Below, one piece after another: positions 1 to 6,407 of a stretch of DNA of 9,222 nucleotides. Numbering within the stretch: the first letter of the stretch is position 1; each line of letters opens with the position of its first letter. The notes below the pieces were generated by a model. It did no database searches and was not told where the DNA came from. It saw only the letters and a program-made list of their open reading frames with translations. Where the stretch lies: contig JBHHXR010000136.1 in assembly GCA_046757205.1 (NCBI GenBank), forward strand, positions 1 to 9,222. Direction: 5' to 3'. Source of the stretch: JBHHXR01 sp046757205 (GTDB lineage: Bacteria; Pseudomonadota; Alphaproteobacteria; Rhodobacterales; Rhodobacteraceae). Position numbers and translations under genes: made by a program.

Positions 1-962
1 AAGCCGTTGTAAATGAGTTCGGCGTATTTCGGCATCAGCTCGTCCTTGAGATGCGCCGCGCCCCGGTCGAGCGTGATCGATTCGATGCCGCGATGCGCTT
101 CCAGAAGCAGCGTGCCGCCCGGTGTCTCGTAGACGCCGCGCGACTTCATGCCGACGAAGCGGCCCTCGACGAGGTCCAGCCTTCCGACGCCGTGCCGCCC
201 GCCCAGTTCGTTGAGCCGGGTCAAGAGCGCCGCCGGCGACAGCGCCTCACCGTTGACGGAAACCGCGTCGCCGCGCTCGAAGCCGATCTCGACGAATTCG
301 GGTTCGTCGGGCGCGTCCTCGGGATGCACGGTGCGCTGGTAGACGTAGTCGGGCGCCGGTTGGGCCGGGTCTTCCAGCACCTTGCCCTCGGAAGAGGTGT
401 GCAAGAGGTTGGCGTCCACCGAAAACGGCGCCTCGCCGCGCTTGTCCTTGGCAATCGGGATCTGGTTTTCCTCGGCAAAGGCCAGGAGCCGGGTGCGGCT
501 GGTCAGGTCCCACTCCCGCCACGGCGCGATCACCCGGATTTCCGGGTTCAGCGCATAGGCCGACAGCTCAAACCGCACCTGGTCGTTGCCCTTGCCGGTC
601 GCCCCGTGCGCCACCGCGTCCGCCCCGGTCGCCGCGGCGATCTCCACCAGCCGCTTGGAGATCAGCGGCCGGGCGATGGAAGTGCCGAGCAGGTAGAGCC
701 CCTCGTAGACGGCATTGGCGCGGAACATCGGGAACACGAAATCGCGCACGAATTCCTCGCGCAGATCCTCGATGAAGATGTTCTCCGGGGCGATGCCCAG
801 CATCTCCGCCTTGCGCCTCGCCGGCTCCAGCTCCTCGCCCTGACCGAGATCGGCGGTAAACGTCACCACCTCGCAGCCGTACTCGGTCTGCAGCCATTTC
901 AGGATGATCGAGGTGTCGAGGCCGCCGGAATAGGCGAGCACGACTTTCTTCGGCGCGGACAT
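1..962 (-). CDS. argG: Argininosuccinate synthase, 3' end outside the window
   Basis: ArgG joins citrulline and aspartate using ATP to make argininosuccinate, the penultimate step of arginine synthesis, in the cytosol. The reading frame begins at an ATG (960-962) and stays open to the left edge, giving 320 full codons; the family is about 400 residues, so roughly the last 80 are missing. Visible family motifs are the N-type ATP-pyrophosphatase loop AYSGGLDTS at residues 10-18, ADLGQGEEL at about 37-45, the YEGLYLLGTSIARP stretch at about 86-99 and HGATGKGNDQVRFE at 119-132. A Shine-Dalgarno GGAGAG (plus-strand 970-975) lies 7 nt upstream of the ATG, which fixes the start. The neighbour upstream on the same strand (1050-1556) is unrelated in sequence and about 90 nt away, with a hairpin between, so argG probably has its own transcript. 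Identity is essentially certain. Confidence 0.98.
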   Translation of the reverse strand, partial: MSAPKKVVLAYSGGLDTSIILKWLQTEYGCEVVTFTADLGQGEELEPARRKAEMLGIAPENIFIEDLREEFVRDFVFPMFRANAVYEGLYLLGTSIARPLISKRLVEIAAATGADAVAHGATGKGNDQVRFELSAYALNPEIRVIAPWREWDLTSRTRLLAFAEENQIPIAKDKRGEAPFSVDANLLHTSSEGKVLEDPAQPAPDYVYQRTVHPEDAPDEPEFVEIGFERGDAVSVNGEALSPAALLTRLNELGGRHGVGRLDLVEGRFVGMKSRGVYETPGGTLLLEAHRGIESITLDRGAAHLKDELMPKYAELIYNG

Positions 963-1014
963 GGGGCAACTCTCCGGGGAAACGGGTCGGACAGGGGCGC
1001 GGTTTATTGGGTTT

Positions 1015-1037
1015 GGCGGGGCCGCGCAAGGCCCGCC
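1015..1037 (-). terminator. GC-rich hairpin between the coiled-coil protein gene and argG
   Basis: The arms GGCGGGGCC (1015-1023) and GGCCCGCC (1030-1037) pair over 8 bp with one bulged base around a 6-nt loop. It sits just after the stop of the leftward gene at 1050-1556 and before argG. No U-tract follows on either strand, so an intrinsic terminator is plausible but unproven; it could also lie in the argG leader. Confidence 0.4.
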
Positions 1038-1049
1038 CCGGGGGTGCGC

Positions 1050-1556
1050 CTATTTGAATATGGTCAGTAATTCGCCGAGGATCTTGTCCTCCGCCCTGCC
1101 GCGTTCGACGATCATCTGAAGGCGCGTCTCACGGTCGTGCTGACGGGTGAGGGCCTTTTCAAGCTCTTCCACCCGCGCCCTTGCGGCGGCGTAGGCCTCG
1201 GATCGGTGCAGTTCCTGAACCAGCGCCAGCAACGTGTCGCTGCCGGTCGCCGGGTCCTCTCTCTTGGCCAGGATCAGCGTTTCCAGCTCGGCCGGTGTCA
1301 TGGCCGGCTCGGGGAGCGTGTCAAGGGCGCGCCGCGCCTCGGCGAGCTGCACCGCCAGCACCCGGGATTCGCGGGCCGTGGTCACGTATGCCTCCGGTTC
1401 CGGATATCGGTTCCCGGCGGCGCCGGTTTCTTCGGCCCCGTGCGCCGCCACGCGGATGTCGGGTTGGGGATCTGGCGCCATGGCGTCGGCCGCGCATGCG
1501 GCGGAAGACAGCGCGAGCAGCAGTCCCGCCAGCGGTACCGCGATAACCGACGACAT
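1050..1556 (-). CDS. Small exported protein with C-terminal coiled coil, function unknown
   Basis: I do not recognise a family. The frame can be extended upstream to a TTG at 1652, but the ATG at 1554-1556 is preferred because it is followed at once by a typical signal peptide: a hydrophobic core IAVPLAGLLLALSS at residues 5-18, then AACAAD, giving a likely signal peptidase I cut near residues 22-23. A cysteine at residue 21 makes a lipoprotein conceivable, but the lipobox is poor because it has Ser rather than Leu at -3. The mature part is about 145 residues: a Pro/Ala-rich linker to about residue 55, then charged helices, with a heptad-like Glu/Leu/Arg pattern from about 118 to the end (EELEKAL, DRETRLQMIVERG) that suggests a coiled coil. 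No strong ribosome binding site is visible. It probably acts in the periplasm; no partner is indicated by the neighbours, argG downstream and a divergent dehydrogenase operon upstream. Confidence 0.7.
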   Translation of the reverse strand: MSSVIAVPLAGLLLALSSAACAADAMAPDPQPDIRVAAHGAEETGAAGNRYPEPEAYVTTARESRVLAVQLAEARRALDTLPEPAMTPAELETLILAKREDPATGSDTLLALVQELHRSEAYAAARARVEELEKALTRQHDRETRLQMIVERGRAEDKILGELLTIFK

Positions 1557-1716
1557 TGCCGCTGTCCGCAAGTGTCTCAAACGCAAATCCTGCACCGTGG
1601 GTGACCGAACGCTGACCCGTTTGCGCCGAACGTGCAGCAGGAATGAGGCCAAAAAACGACATGCTGTTCGCCCGGCAGCGGTTTTCTGCCATCTTCCGTC
1701 GTGCTAACGGATCGGA
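1557..1716. other. Divergent intergenic region
   Basis: These 160 nt separate the leftward exported protein from the rightward dehydrogenase operon and must hold promoters for both. I see no convincing -35/-10 pair, operator palindrome or riboswitch fold. The purine-rich GGATCGGA directly before the dehydrogenase ATG is a poor, too-close Shine-Dalgarno. Confidence 0.35.
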
Positions 1717-2874
1717 ATGCACAGCTTTTTCTTCAACACCACACCCTCGGTCCGCTGCGGCGCCGGTTCCGCGTCCGCCCTGAGCGAAATCGCCGGCGCG
1801 CGGCTCGGGCCGCGGGTGCTTCTCGTCACCGACCCGGGGCTTCGCGCCCTGGGGCTGCCGCAACCGGCAATCGATGCCCTGGCGAAAAACGCCGACGTGG
1901 CCGTGTTCGATGCCGTGGAGGCCGATCCGTCGCGTGCCACGCTGATGGCGGCGGTCGAGGCCGGCCGCGACGCGGGCGCGACCGGTGTGGTTGGTTTCGG
2001 CGGTGGCTCCTCGCTCGACGTTGCCAAGGTTGCGTCGCTGCTGCTGGGTTCCGGCGAGGACCTCGATGCCGCATGGGGTGTCGGGAACGCGAAGGGCCCG
2101 CGCCTGCCGCTGGTGCTGGTGCCGACGACCGCCGGCACCGGTTCCGAGGTCACTCCGGTGGCCATCATTACCGTGGAGGACGACGAGAAGCGCGGCGTTT
2201 CCTCGCCGGTCATCCTGCCCGATCTTGCCGTGCTCGACCCGGACCTGACGCTTGGCCTGCCGGCGCCGATCACCGCCGCCACGGGGATTGACGCGATGGT
2301 GCACGCCATCGAGGCTTATACGTCGCGCTCGCCGAACGCCAATCCGGTGTCGCGGATGCTGGCGATCGAGGCGCTGCGCCTGCTGGGCGCCAATATCGAA
2401 ACAGCCGTGCATCGCGGCGACGACCGGGACGCGCGCGGCGCCATGCTGCTCGGCTCGTGTCTTGCGGGCATGGCGTTTGCCAATGCTCCGGTGGCGGCCG
2501 TGCACGCACTGGCCTATCCCGTCGGCGGCATATTCCACATCCCGCACGGTCTGTCGAACGCGCTGATCCTCAAGGACGTGATGCGCTTCAACGCCACCGA
2601 ATGCGCCACTGAGTACGCTGCCCTGGCGCCGCATGTATTCCCGGATACGGACACCGCCGAAGGGCATCAGTCGGTTGCCGCGCGTTTCATTGACCGGATG
2701 GGCGAGTTGTCCGCCTCGCTCGGCCTGCCGCCGCGCCTGCGCGATGCCGGAATTCCGAGGGACGCCCTGCCGCGCATGGCGGCGGACGCCATGAAGCACA
2801 CGCGCCTGCTGGTCAACAACCCGCGCGAAGTCACCGAAACCGACGCCCTGAACATCTACACCGCGGCCTGGTAG
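1717..2874 (+). CDS. Iron-containing alcohol dehydrogenase (group III)
   Basis: This 385-residue protein, a usual length for the family, should interconvert an alcohol and an aldehyde or ketone with NAD(P) in the cytosol. The N-terminal dinucleotide-binding half carries GFGGGSSLDVAK (93-104) and PTTAGTGSE (136-144). The C-terminal helical half holds the metal site, with all four ligands at canonical spacing: D192 and H196 (GIDAMVHAIE), H263 (AVHALAY) and H277 (FHIPHG). The metal is Fe(II) in most members, sometimes Zn. The enzyme therefore looks active. The start at 1717 places the N-terminal strand of the family correctly; a TTG or GTG further upstream cannot be excluded. It is the first gene of a three-gene operon with a 2-oxoglutarate oxygenase 9 nt downstream and an alpha/beta hydrolase. 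The substrate cannot be told from sequence: the family includes lactaldehyde, 1,3-propanediol, 4-hydroxybutyrate and maleylacetate enzymes. Confidence 0.93.
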   Translation: MHSFFFNTTPSVRCGAGSASALSEIAGARLGPRVLLVTDPGLRALGLPQPAIDALAKNADVAVFDAVEADPSRATLMAAVEAGRDAGATGVVGFGGGSSLDVAKVASLLLGSGEDLDAAWGVGNAKGPRLPLVLVPTTAGTGSEVTPVAIITVEDDEKRGVSSPVILPDLAVLDPDLTLGLPAPITAATGIDAMVHAIEAYTSRSPNANPVSRMLAIEALRLLGANIETAVHRGDDRDARGAMLLGSCLAGMAFANAPVAAVHALAYPVGGIFHIPHGLSNALILKDVMRFNATECATEYAALAPHVFPDTDTAEGHQSVAARFIDRMGELSASLGLPPRLRDAGIPRDALPRMAADAMKHTRLLVNNPREVTETDALNIYTAAW

Positions 2875-2878
2875 GAAC
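2873..2878 (+). promoter_or_regulatory. Ribosome binding site overlapping the dehydrogenase stop codon
   Basis: AGGAAC begins inside the TAG stop of the alcohol dehydrogenase and lies 5 nt before the GTG start of the next gene (2884-2886). It supports GTG as the true start of the oxygenase and implies translational coupling of the two genes. Confidence 0.6.
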
Positions 2879-2883
2879 GTGCA

Positions 2884-3666
2884 GTGAACACACTCGCCGA
2901 GATCATCGACCTGCACGAACACCCGGTCGCCAACCCGGGCTACCGTGAGCGCTGTCGTGTCGAACTGGAGCGCAACGGCGCTCTGGCGCTGGAAGGTTTC
3001 ATTGCGGCACCGGCGCTGGCGCGGATGCAGGCCGAGGCCGGGCGGCTGCTTCCGCAGGCGTATTTCAACCCGCAGCGGCACAACGTCTATCTGTTGCCAC
3101 CCGATCCGGCCTTCCCGGCCGACCATCCGCGCAACCGCGAGGTGCTGTCGTCCAAGGGCTGCGTCTGTGATGACGAGATCGCCGAGGACTCGCCCCTGCT
3201 CGCGCTCTACGACGCGCCCGGATTCCGCGATTTCCTGTGTGACGTGCTGGGCGAGGCGGCGCTTCACCCCTATGCCGACCCGCTGTCCTCGGTGAACATC
3301 CACTACGCCCGCACCGGCGAGGAACTGGGCTGGCATTTCGACAATTCATCTTTCGCCATCACGCTGATGATCCGCGCGCCGGAAGCCGGCGGCGCTTTCG
3401 AATACGTGCCCGCCCTGCGCGATGCAGATACCGGCGAGATGAATTTCGACGGTGTTGCCGAGGTGCTCGACGGCCGGCGCCAGGTCCTGACCCTGCGCGC
3501 CTCGTCGGGCACGCTGGCGCTGTTTCGCGGCCGCAACGCGCTGCACCGCGTGGCGCCGGTCGAGGGCGGAAGGGCGCGCATGCTGGCGGTGCTGGCCTAC
3601 AACAGCGCGCCGGGCGTCTGCTTGTCGGAAAGCGCCCGCATGACGTTCTACGGCCGGCTTGCATGA
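2884..3666 (+). CDS. 2-oxoglutarate/Fe(II)-dependent oxygenase, BesD/HalD-like but with an HxD metal motif
   Basis: The protein has 260 residues, the size of the compact BesD/HalD family of non-haem iron 2-oxoglutarate enzymes, some of which chlorinate free amino acids. The double-stranded beta-helix core runs from about residue 125 to 240. The iron ligands are readable as H151 and D153 (GWHFDNSSF) and H221 (NALHRVAP), followed by R229 or R231 as a likely 2-oxoglutarate carboxylate partner. GGAFEYVP (169-176), a stretch I associate with this family, is present, as is a C-terminal FYGR. In true halogenases of this group the Asp of HxD is Gly, leaving a site for chloride; here Asp is kept, so a hydroxylase or other oxygenase is expected. 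The GTG start is chosen because an AGGA site precedes it at good distance and it gives the family's length. It is the middle gene of the operon and its stop overlaps the next start (ATGA). The substrate is unknown; a soluble amino acid or related small molecule is an inference from the family. A more distant PhyH-type dioxygenase is the alternative. Confidence 0.8.
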   Translation: MNTLAEIIDLHEHPVANPGYRERCRVELERNGALALEGFIAAPALARMQAEAGRLLPQAYFNPQRHNVYLLPPDPAFPADHPRNREVLSSKGCVCDDEIAEDSPLLALYDAPGFRDFLCDVLGEAALHPYADPLSSVNIHYARTGEELGWHFDNSSFAITLMIRAPEAGGAFEYVPALRDADTGEMNFDGVAEVLDGRRQVLTLRASSGTLALFRGRNALHRVAPVEGGRARMLAVLAYNSAPGVCLSESARMTFYGRLA

Positions 3667-4433
3667 CCGGCGGGAAACTCGCCACCATCGTCACCGGCGA
3701 GGCCACGGACCGTCCGCCGCTGCTGATTGCCCACGGCCTGTTCGGTTCGGCGCGCAACTGGGGTGTGCTGATCAGGCGGCTGGCCGATGACCGGCAGGTC
3801 ATCGCCGTCGACATGCGCAACCACGGCGACAGCTTCCGCAGCGACGATCACTCCTACCCGGCACTGGCCGGCGACCTGGCGCAGGCGGCGCGGCCCTACG
3901 GGCAGGTCGATCTGCTCGGCCACTCGATGGGCGGCAAGGCGGCGATGGTTCTGGCGCTGGGCGAACCGGCGCTGGTGCGCCGCCTGATCGTCGCCGACAT
4001 CGCGCCGGTGGCCTATTCGCACAGCCGCGCCGATCTCGTCGCCGCCATGCAGGCACTGGATCTGAACGGCCTCACCCGCCGCGGCGAGGCCGACGCGCGG
4101 CTGAAGGAGACCATACCGGACGCGGGTGTTCGCGCCTTTCTGCTGCAAAGCCTCGATTTCAGCGGCGATGCGCCGCGCTGGAAGCTGAACCTGCCCTCAC
4201 TTTCCGCCAACATGGACAATCTGACGGGGTTCCCGCCGGTCGAGGGCCGGTTCGGCGGCGCGGTTCTGTTTCTCAGCGGCGCCGCGTCGGACTACGTGAA
4301 GCCCGGGCACCGCGCCGCGGTCGGGCGGCTGTTCCCCAAGGCGCACTTTCAAACCGTCCCCGGCGCCGGCCACTGGCTGCACGCCGAGAAGCCGCGCGAG
4401 GTCGAGGCGGCGGTGCGGGTGTTTCTGGCGTGA
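3663..4433 (+). CDS. Alpha/beta hydrolase, YbfF/ABHD11-like esterase
   Basis: This 256-residue enzyme has the alpha/beta hydrolase fold of soluble carboxylesterases. Visible features in order are the oxyanion-hole loop HGLFGSARNW (24-33), the conserved DMRNHGDS (50-57), the nucleophile elbow GHSMGGK with Ser88 (86-92), the DIAPV stretch with Asp112, which I think corresponds to the catalytic Asp of E. coli YbfF, and the catalytic His237 in GAGHW. Asp210 (ASDYV) is the alternative acid at the position usual in other hydrolases. All catalytic residues are present. Its ATG lies inside the stop of the preceding oxygenase (ATGA), so it depends on translation of that gene. It is the last gene of the operon and is followed by a strong hairpin. 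It may release or hydrolyse a thioester or ester intermediate made by its two neighbours, but this is inference only; YbfF-like enzymes are known as promiscuous esterases with some acyl-CoA activity. Confidence 0.9.
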   Translation: MTGGKLATIVTGEATDRPPLLIAHGLFGSARNWGVLIRRLADDRQVIAVDMRNHGDSFRSDDHSYPALAGDLAQAARPYGQVDLLGHSMGGKAAMVLALGEPALVRRLIVADIAPVAYSHSRADLVAAMQALDLNGLTRRGEADARLKETIPDAGVRAFLLQSLDFSGDAPRWKLNLPSLSANMDNLTGFPPVEGRFGGAVLFLSGAASDYVKPGHRAAVGRLFPKAHFQTVPGAGHWLHAEKPREVEAAVRVFLA

Positions 4434-4451
4434 TACCGTAAGTCAACCGAA

Positions 4452-4473
4452 GCCCCGGCCCCCGCGCCGGGGC
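4452..4473 (+). terminator. GC hairpin terminator between convergent genes
   Basis: A perfect 8-bp stem GCCCCGGC/GCCGGGGC with a 6-nt loop CCCCGC starts 18 nt after the hydrolase stop. It lies between the rightward operon and the leftward thiolase, so it may serve both strands. There is no long T-run on either side, so the efficiency of intrinsic termination is uncertain. Confidence 0.6.
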
Positions 4474-4551
4474 CTCGTCGGCGTTGCGAGGCGGCAGGAG
4501 GTCCCGCCCCGGGGGCCGGGAATTCGGCTCGTGTCTCTGCGCTCTTGGGCG

Positions 4552-5730
4552 TCAGACCCGTTCCACCGCCAGCGCGATGCCCTGGCCGCCGCCGATGCAC
4601 ATGGTGATCAGGCCGCGCGACCCGCCGGTGCGCTGCAATTCGTAGATGCACTTGATGGTCAGCATCGCGCCCGTGGCGCCGACCGGATGGCCGAGCGCGA
4701 TGGCGCCGCCGTTGGGATTGACCTTCGCCGCATCGAACCCCAGCGCCTTCGACACCGCGCAGGCCTGGGCCGCGAAGGCCTCGTTCGACTCGATGACGTC
4801 GAAATCGTCCACCGTCAGTCCGAGCTTGTCGAGCAGTTTGCGAACCGCCGGGATCGGGCCGATGCCCATCACGTCGGGCCGCACCCCGGCATGGGCGTAA
4901 CCCAGCAGGCGCGCCTTCGGGTGCAACCCTTCTTTCTCCGCCGCCTCCGCCGTCGCCAGAACGATCGCCGCGGCGCCGTCGTTGATGCCCGAGGCGTTGC
5001 CCGCCGTCACGCTGCCATCCTTCCTGAACACCGGCCGCAGGCCGGCCAGCGCCTCTGCCGAGGTCGCCTTGGGATGCTCGTCGGTATCGAAAACCACCGT
5101 GTCGCGCTTCACCCGCACCTCGATGGGCGCGATCTGCGAGGCGAACCGGCCTTCGGCTATCGCCGCCGCCGCGCGTTTCTGGCTTTCCAGCGCGAAGGCG
5201 TCCTGATCGGCCCGGGTGATCTGGTTTTCCTCTGCCACGTTTTCCGCCGTCACCCCCATGTGCCCGGCGCCGAACGGATCCGACAGCGCGCCCAGCATCA
5301 TGTCCTGGGTGGAAACATCGCCCATCTTCTGGCCCCAGCGCGCCTGCGGCAGGATGTAGGGCGAGCGCGACATGTTCTCGGCGCCGCCGGCCAGCGCGAA
5401 ATCGGCGTCGCCCAGCATCAGCGACTGCGCCGCCGAGACAATCGCCTGCGCCCCCGAACCGCAGAGCCGGTTGACGTTCATCGCCGGGGTTTCCTCCGGC
5501 ACCCCCGCATTCATGGCGGCGACCCGCGACAGGTACATGTCGCGCGGCTCGGTGTTGATGACGTGCCCGAAGGCGACATGCCCGACCTGCCCGCCCTCGA
5601 CGCCCGAGCGTTCCAGCGCCGCCTTCGTGGCGTGGGCGGCAAGATCGATCGGCGGTGTGCCCGCCAGGCTTCCGCCGAAAGTGCCGATGGCGGTGCGCGC
5701 ACCGTCGAGAATCACGATATCCTGGGTCAT
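4552..5730 (-). CDS. Acetyl-CoA acetyltransferase (biosynthetic/degradative thiolase)
   Basis: Thiolase splits acetoacetyl-CoA with CoA into two acetyl-CoA, or runs the reverse condensation that starts polyhydroxybutyrate synthesis; it is a cytosolic tetramer. The 392-residue length is exact for the PhaA/AtoB type. The catalytic residues are at the standard places: Cys90 in NRLCGSGAQA, the NEAFA motif at 316-320, His348 in GGAIALGHPVGATG, and Cys378 followed by GGGQG. The protein appears intact. A good Shine-Dalgarno (AAAGGAAAC, plus-strand 5735-5743 region) precedes the ATG. It begins 12 nt after the stop of the maleylacetoacetate isomerase remnant, so it was probably the last gene of a leftward regulator-isomerase-thiolase operon. 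In homogentisate breakdown the product acetoacetate, once activated to acetoacetyl-CoA, is the thiolase substrate, which explains the placement. Names such as phaA, atoB or bktB cannot be separated by sequence alone. Confidence 0.95.
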   Translation of the reverse strand: MTQDIVILDGARTAIGTFGGSLAGTPPIDLAAHATKAALERSGVEGGQVGHVAFGHVINTEPRDMYLSRVAAMNAGVPEETPAMNVNRLCGSGAQAIVSAAQSLMLGDADFALAGGAENMSRSPYILPQARWGQKMGDVSTQDMMLGALSDPFGAGHMGVTAENVAEENQITRADQDAFALESQKRAAAAIAEGRFASQIAPIEVRVKRDTVVFDTDEHPKATSAEALAGLRPVFRKDGSVTAGNASGINDGAAAIVLATAEAAEKEGLHPKARLLGYAHAGVRPDVMGIGPIPAVRKLLDKLGLTVDDFDVIESNEAFAAQACAVSKALGFDAAKVNPNGGAIALGHPVGATGAMLTIKCIYELQRTGGSRGLITMCIGGGQGIALAVERV

Positions 5731-5742
5731 GTCCGTTTCCTT

Positions 5743-6008
5743 TCAGGCGGGTTTGTGGCGGTCGGGATGCGCCGCGGCCACGGCGGGCAGCGCCTCCAGC
5801 CTTGCCATGATGTTGCGTATTTTCGGCAGCGGCGCCAGATCGATATCCCAGCGCCGGGCGTTGTAGACCTGCGGCACAAGGCAGATGTCGGCCATGCTGA
5901 TGCGGCTGCCGTGACAGAAATCGCCGGCCTGCGGTTCCGCCAGCATGGTCTCGAAAGCCGGCAGCCGGTCGGGGATGAACGCCTGCATCCAGTCTTCCAT
6001 GCTGATGG
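5743..6008 (-). pseudogene. maiA: Maleylacetoacetate isomerase (zeta-class GST), C-terminal fragment
   Basis: Only about the last 85 residues of a protein normally near 210 remain. They show the all-helical C-terminal half of zeta-class glutathione transferases: MEDWMQAFIPDRLPAFE, then FCHG and the diagnostic ISMADICLVPQVYNARRW, and an AAHPDRHKPA end. The glutathione-binding thioredoxin-fold half, with the active-site Ser motif, is absent. Upstream the frame runs into DNA that encodes, in another frame, the N-terminus of a MarR regulator, so this is a deletion junction near 6001-6012. An ATG at 5998-6000 could in principle start an 85-residue peptide, but I see no case for function. The intact enzyme converts maleylacetoacetate to fumarylacetoacetate in tyrosine catabolism. 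The stop lies 12 nt before the thiolase start. Confidence 0.85.
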
Positions 6009-6245
6009 CCCCGCTGCCTCCAGCCGCGCCGCCGCCCGGCTGACCCTGGATTTGTCCATGTCGACGCGGGCGTGGATTTCCCGGACCGGGACGGCCGCCT
6101 GCTGGCTGAGATGCGCCGACACACGCCAATCCGCCGCCGACAACCCGCATTCCTTGCGATAGATCTCGGCGAATTCCCGGCTGATCCGGCTCGACAGCAC
6201 GGAAAGACGGTACGGCAGGAAGGTTTCGAGATCGAAATCGGTCAT
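6009..6245 (-). pseudogene. MarR-family regulator, N-terminal fragment (HmgR-like)
   Basis: The frame starts at an ATG (6243-6245) with GGGGAG about 11 nt upstream and codes for some 79 residues that look like a MarR-family winged-helix repressor: the first dimerisation helix (FLPYRLSVLSSRISREF, 9-25), helix 2 and LSAADWRVSAHLSQ (35-48), and VREIHARVDMDKSRVSRAAARLEAAG, the helix-turn-helix up to the end of the recognition helix (about 54-79). The wing and the C-terminal dimerisation helices are missing. At about 6009 the frame passes into maleylacetoacetate isomerase DNA in the wrong frame and continues as nonsense to a stop at 5727, so the full product would be a 172-residue chimera overlapping the thiolase start by a few bases. 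It is divergent from homogentisate dioxygenase, the normal place for a homogentisate-pathway repressor. A functional DNA-binding protein is unlikely, as the dimer interface is incomplete. Confidence 0.8.
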
Positions 6246-6340
6246 TGCAGCGACGACTCCCCGGCGGTTACGGCCAACATGCATGAACTTTGCGCATGGG
6301 CAAGGACCTCAAGTTCACGCAGTCTTGCGGCATGGGACGC

Positions 6341-6346
6341 TTGACA
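6341..6346 (+). promoter_or_regulatory. Candidate -35 box of the hmgA-fahA remnant
   Basis: A perfect TTGACA hexamer lies 62 nt before the ATG at 6408. Its last four bases are part of the palindrome at 6343-6368, so a bound repressor would cover the promoter. The -10 at the right spacing (around 6363-6369) is weak, so the promoter call rests on the -35 and the layout. Confidence 0.5.
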
Positions 6347-6368
6347 TCGTTGCAAATGCAACGATGTC
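6343..6368. promoter_or_regulatory. Perfect palindrome, likely MarR-family operator
   Basis: The 12-nt arm GACATCGTTGCA is followed by AA and its exact reverse complement, giving 26 bp of dyad symmetry without a mismatch. It lies in the divergent region between a MarR-type regulator remnant and the homogentisate dioxygenase remnant and overlaps a TTGACA box. MarR dimers bind palindromes of about 16-24 bp in exactly this position, so it is very probably the former autoregulated operator. The centre is unusually AT-rich for this DNA. Confidence 0.8.
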
Positions 6369-6407
6369 GGCTTCCGTAATCCCGAAACACCAATGCGGAG
6401 CGGCTCC

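Noticed and set aside
51..1070. 339-codon plus-strand frame over argG
   Set aside because: It is antisense to a clear argininosuccinate synthase and has no recognisable motif.
1600..1620. GGTGACC...GCTGACC as an operator upstream of the dehydrogenase
   Set aside because: The half-sites are imperfect and short and fit neither a clean inverted nor a clean direct repeat.
1321..3336. 671-codon open frame on the minus strand
   Set aside because: It lies antisense to the alcohol dehydrogenase and oxygenase, which have full family motifs. Its translation is Arg/Gly/His-rich without any domain, as expected for the shadow of a GC-rich gene.
4501..4522. Second GC-rich dyad (TCCC...CCCCGGGG...GGGA) near the thiolase end
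   Set aside because: The dyad leaves no room for a loop and is imperfect, so it is better explained as GC-rich sequence than as a second terminator.
4349..6124. 591-codon minus-strand frame and 543-codon plus-strand frame (4531-6162) across the thiolase
   Set aside because: The thiolase frame has all catalytic motifs at canonical positions. The other frames have low-complexity Arg/Ala/Gly composition and are shadows.
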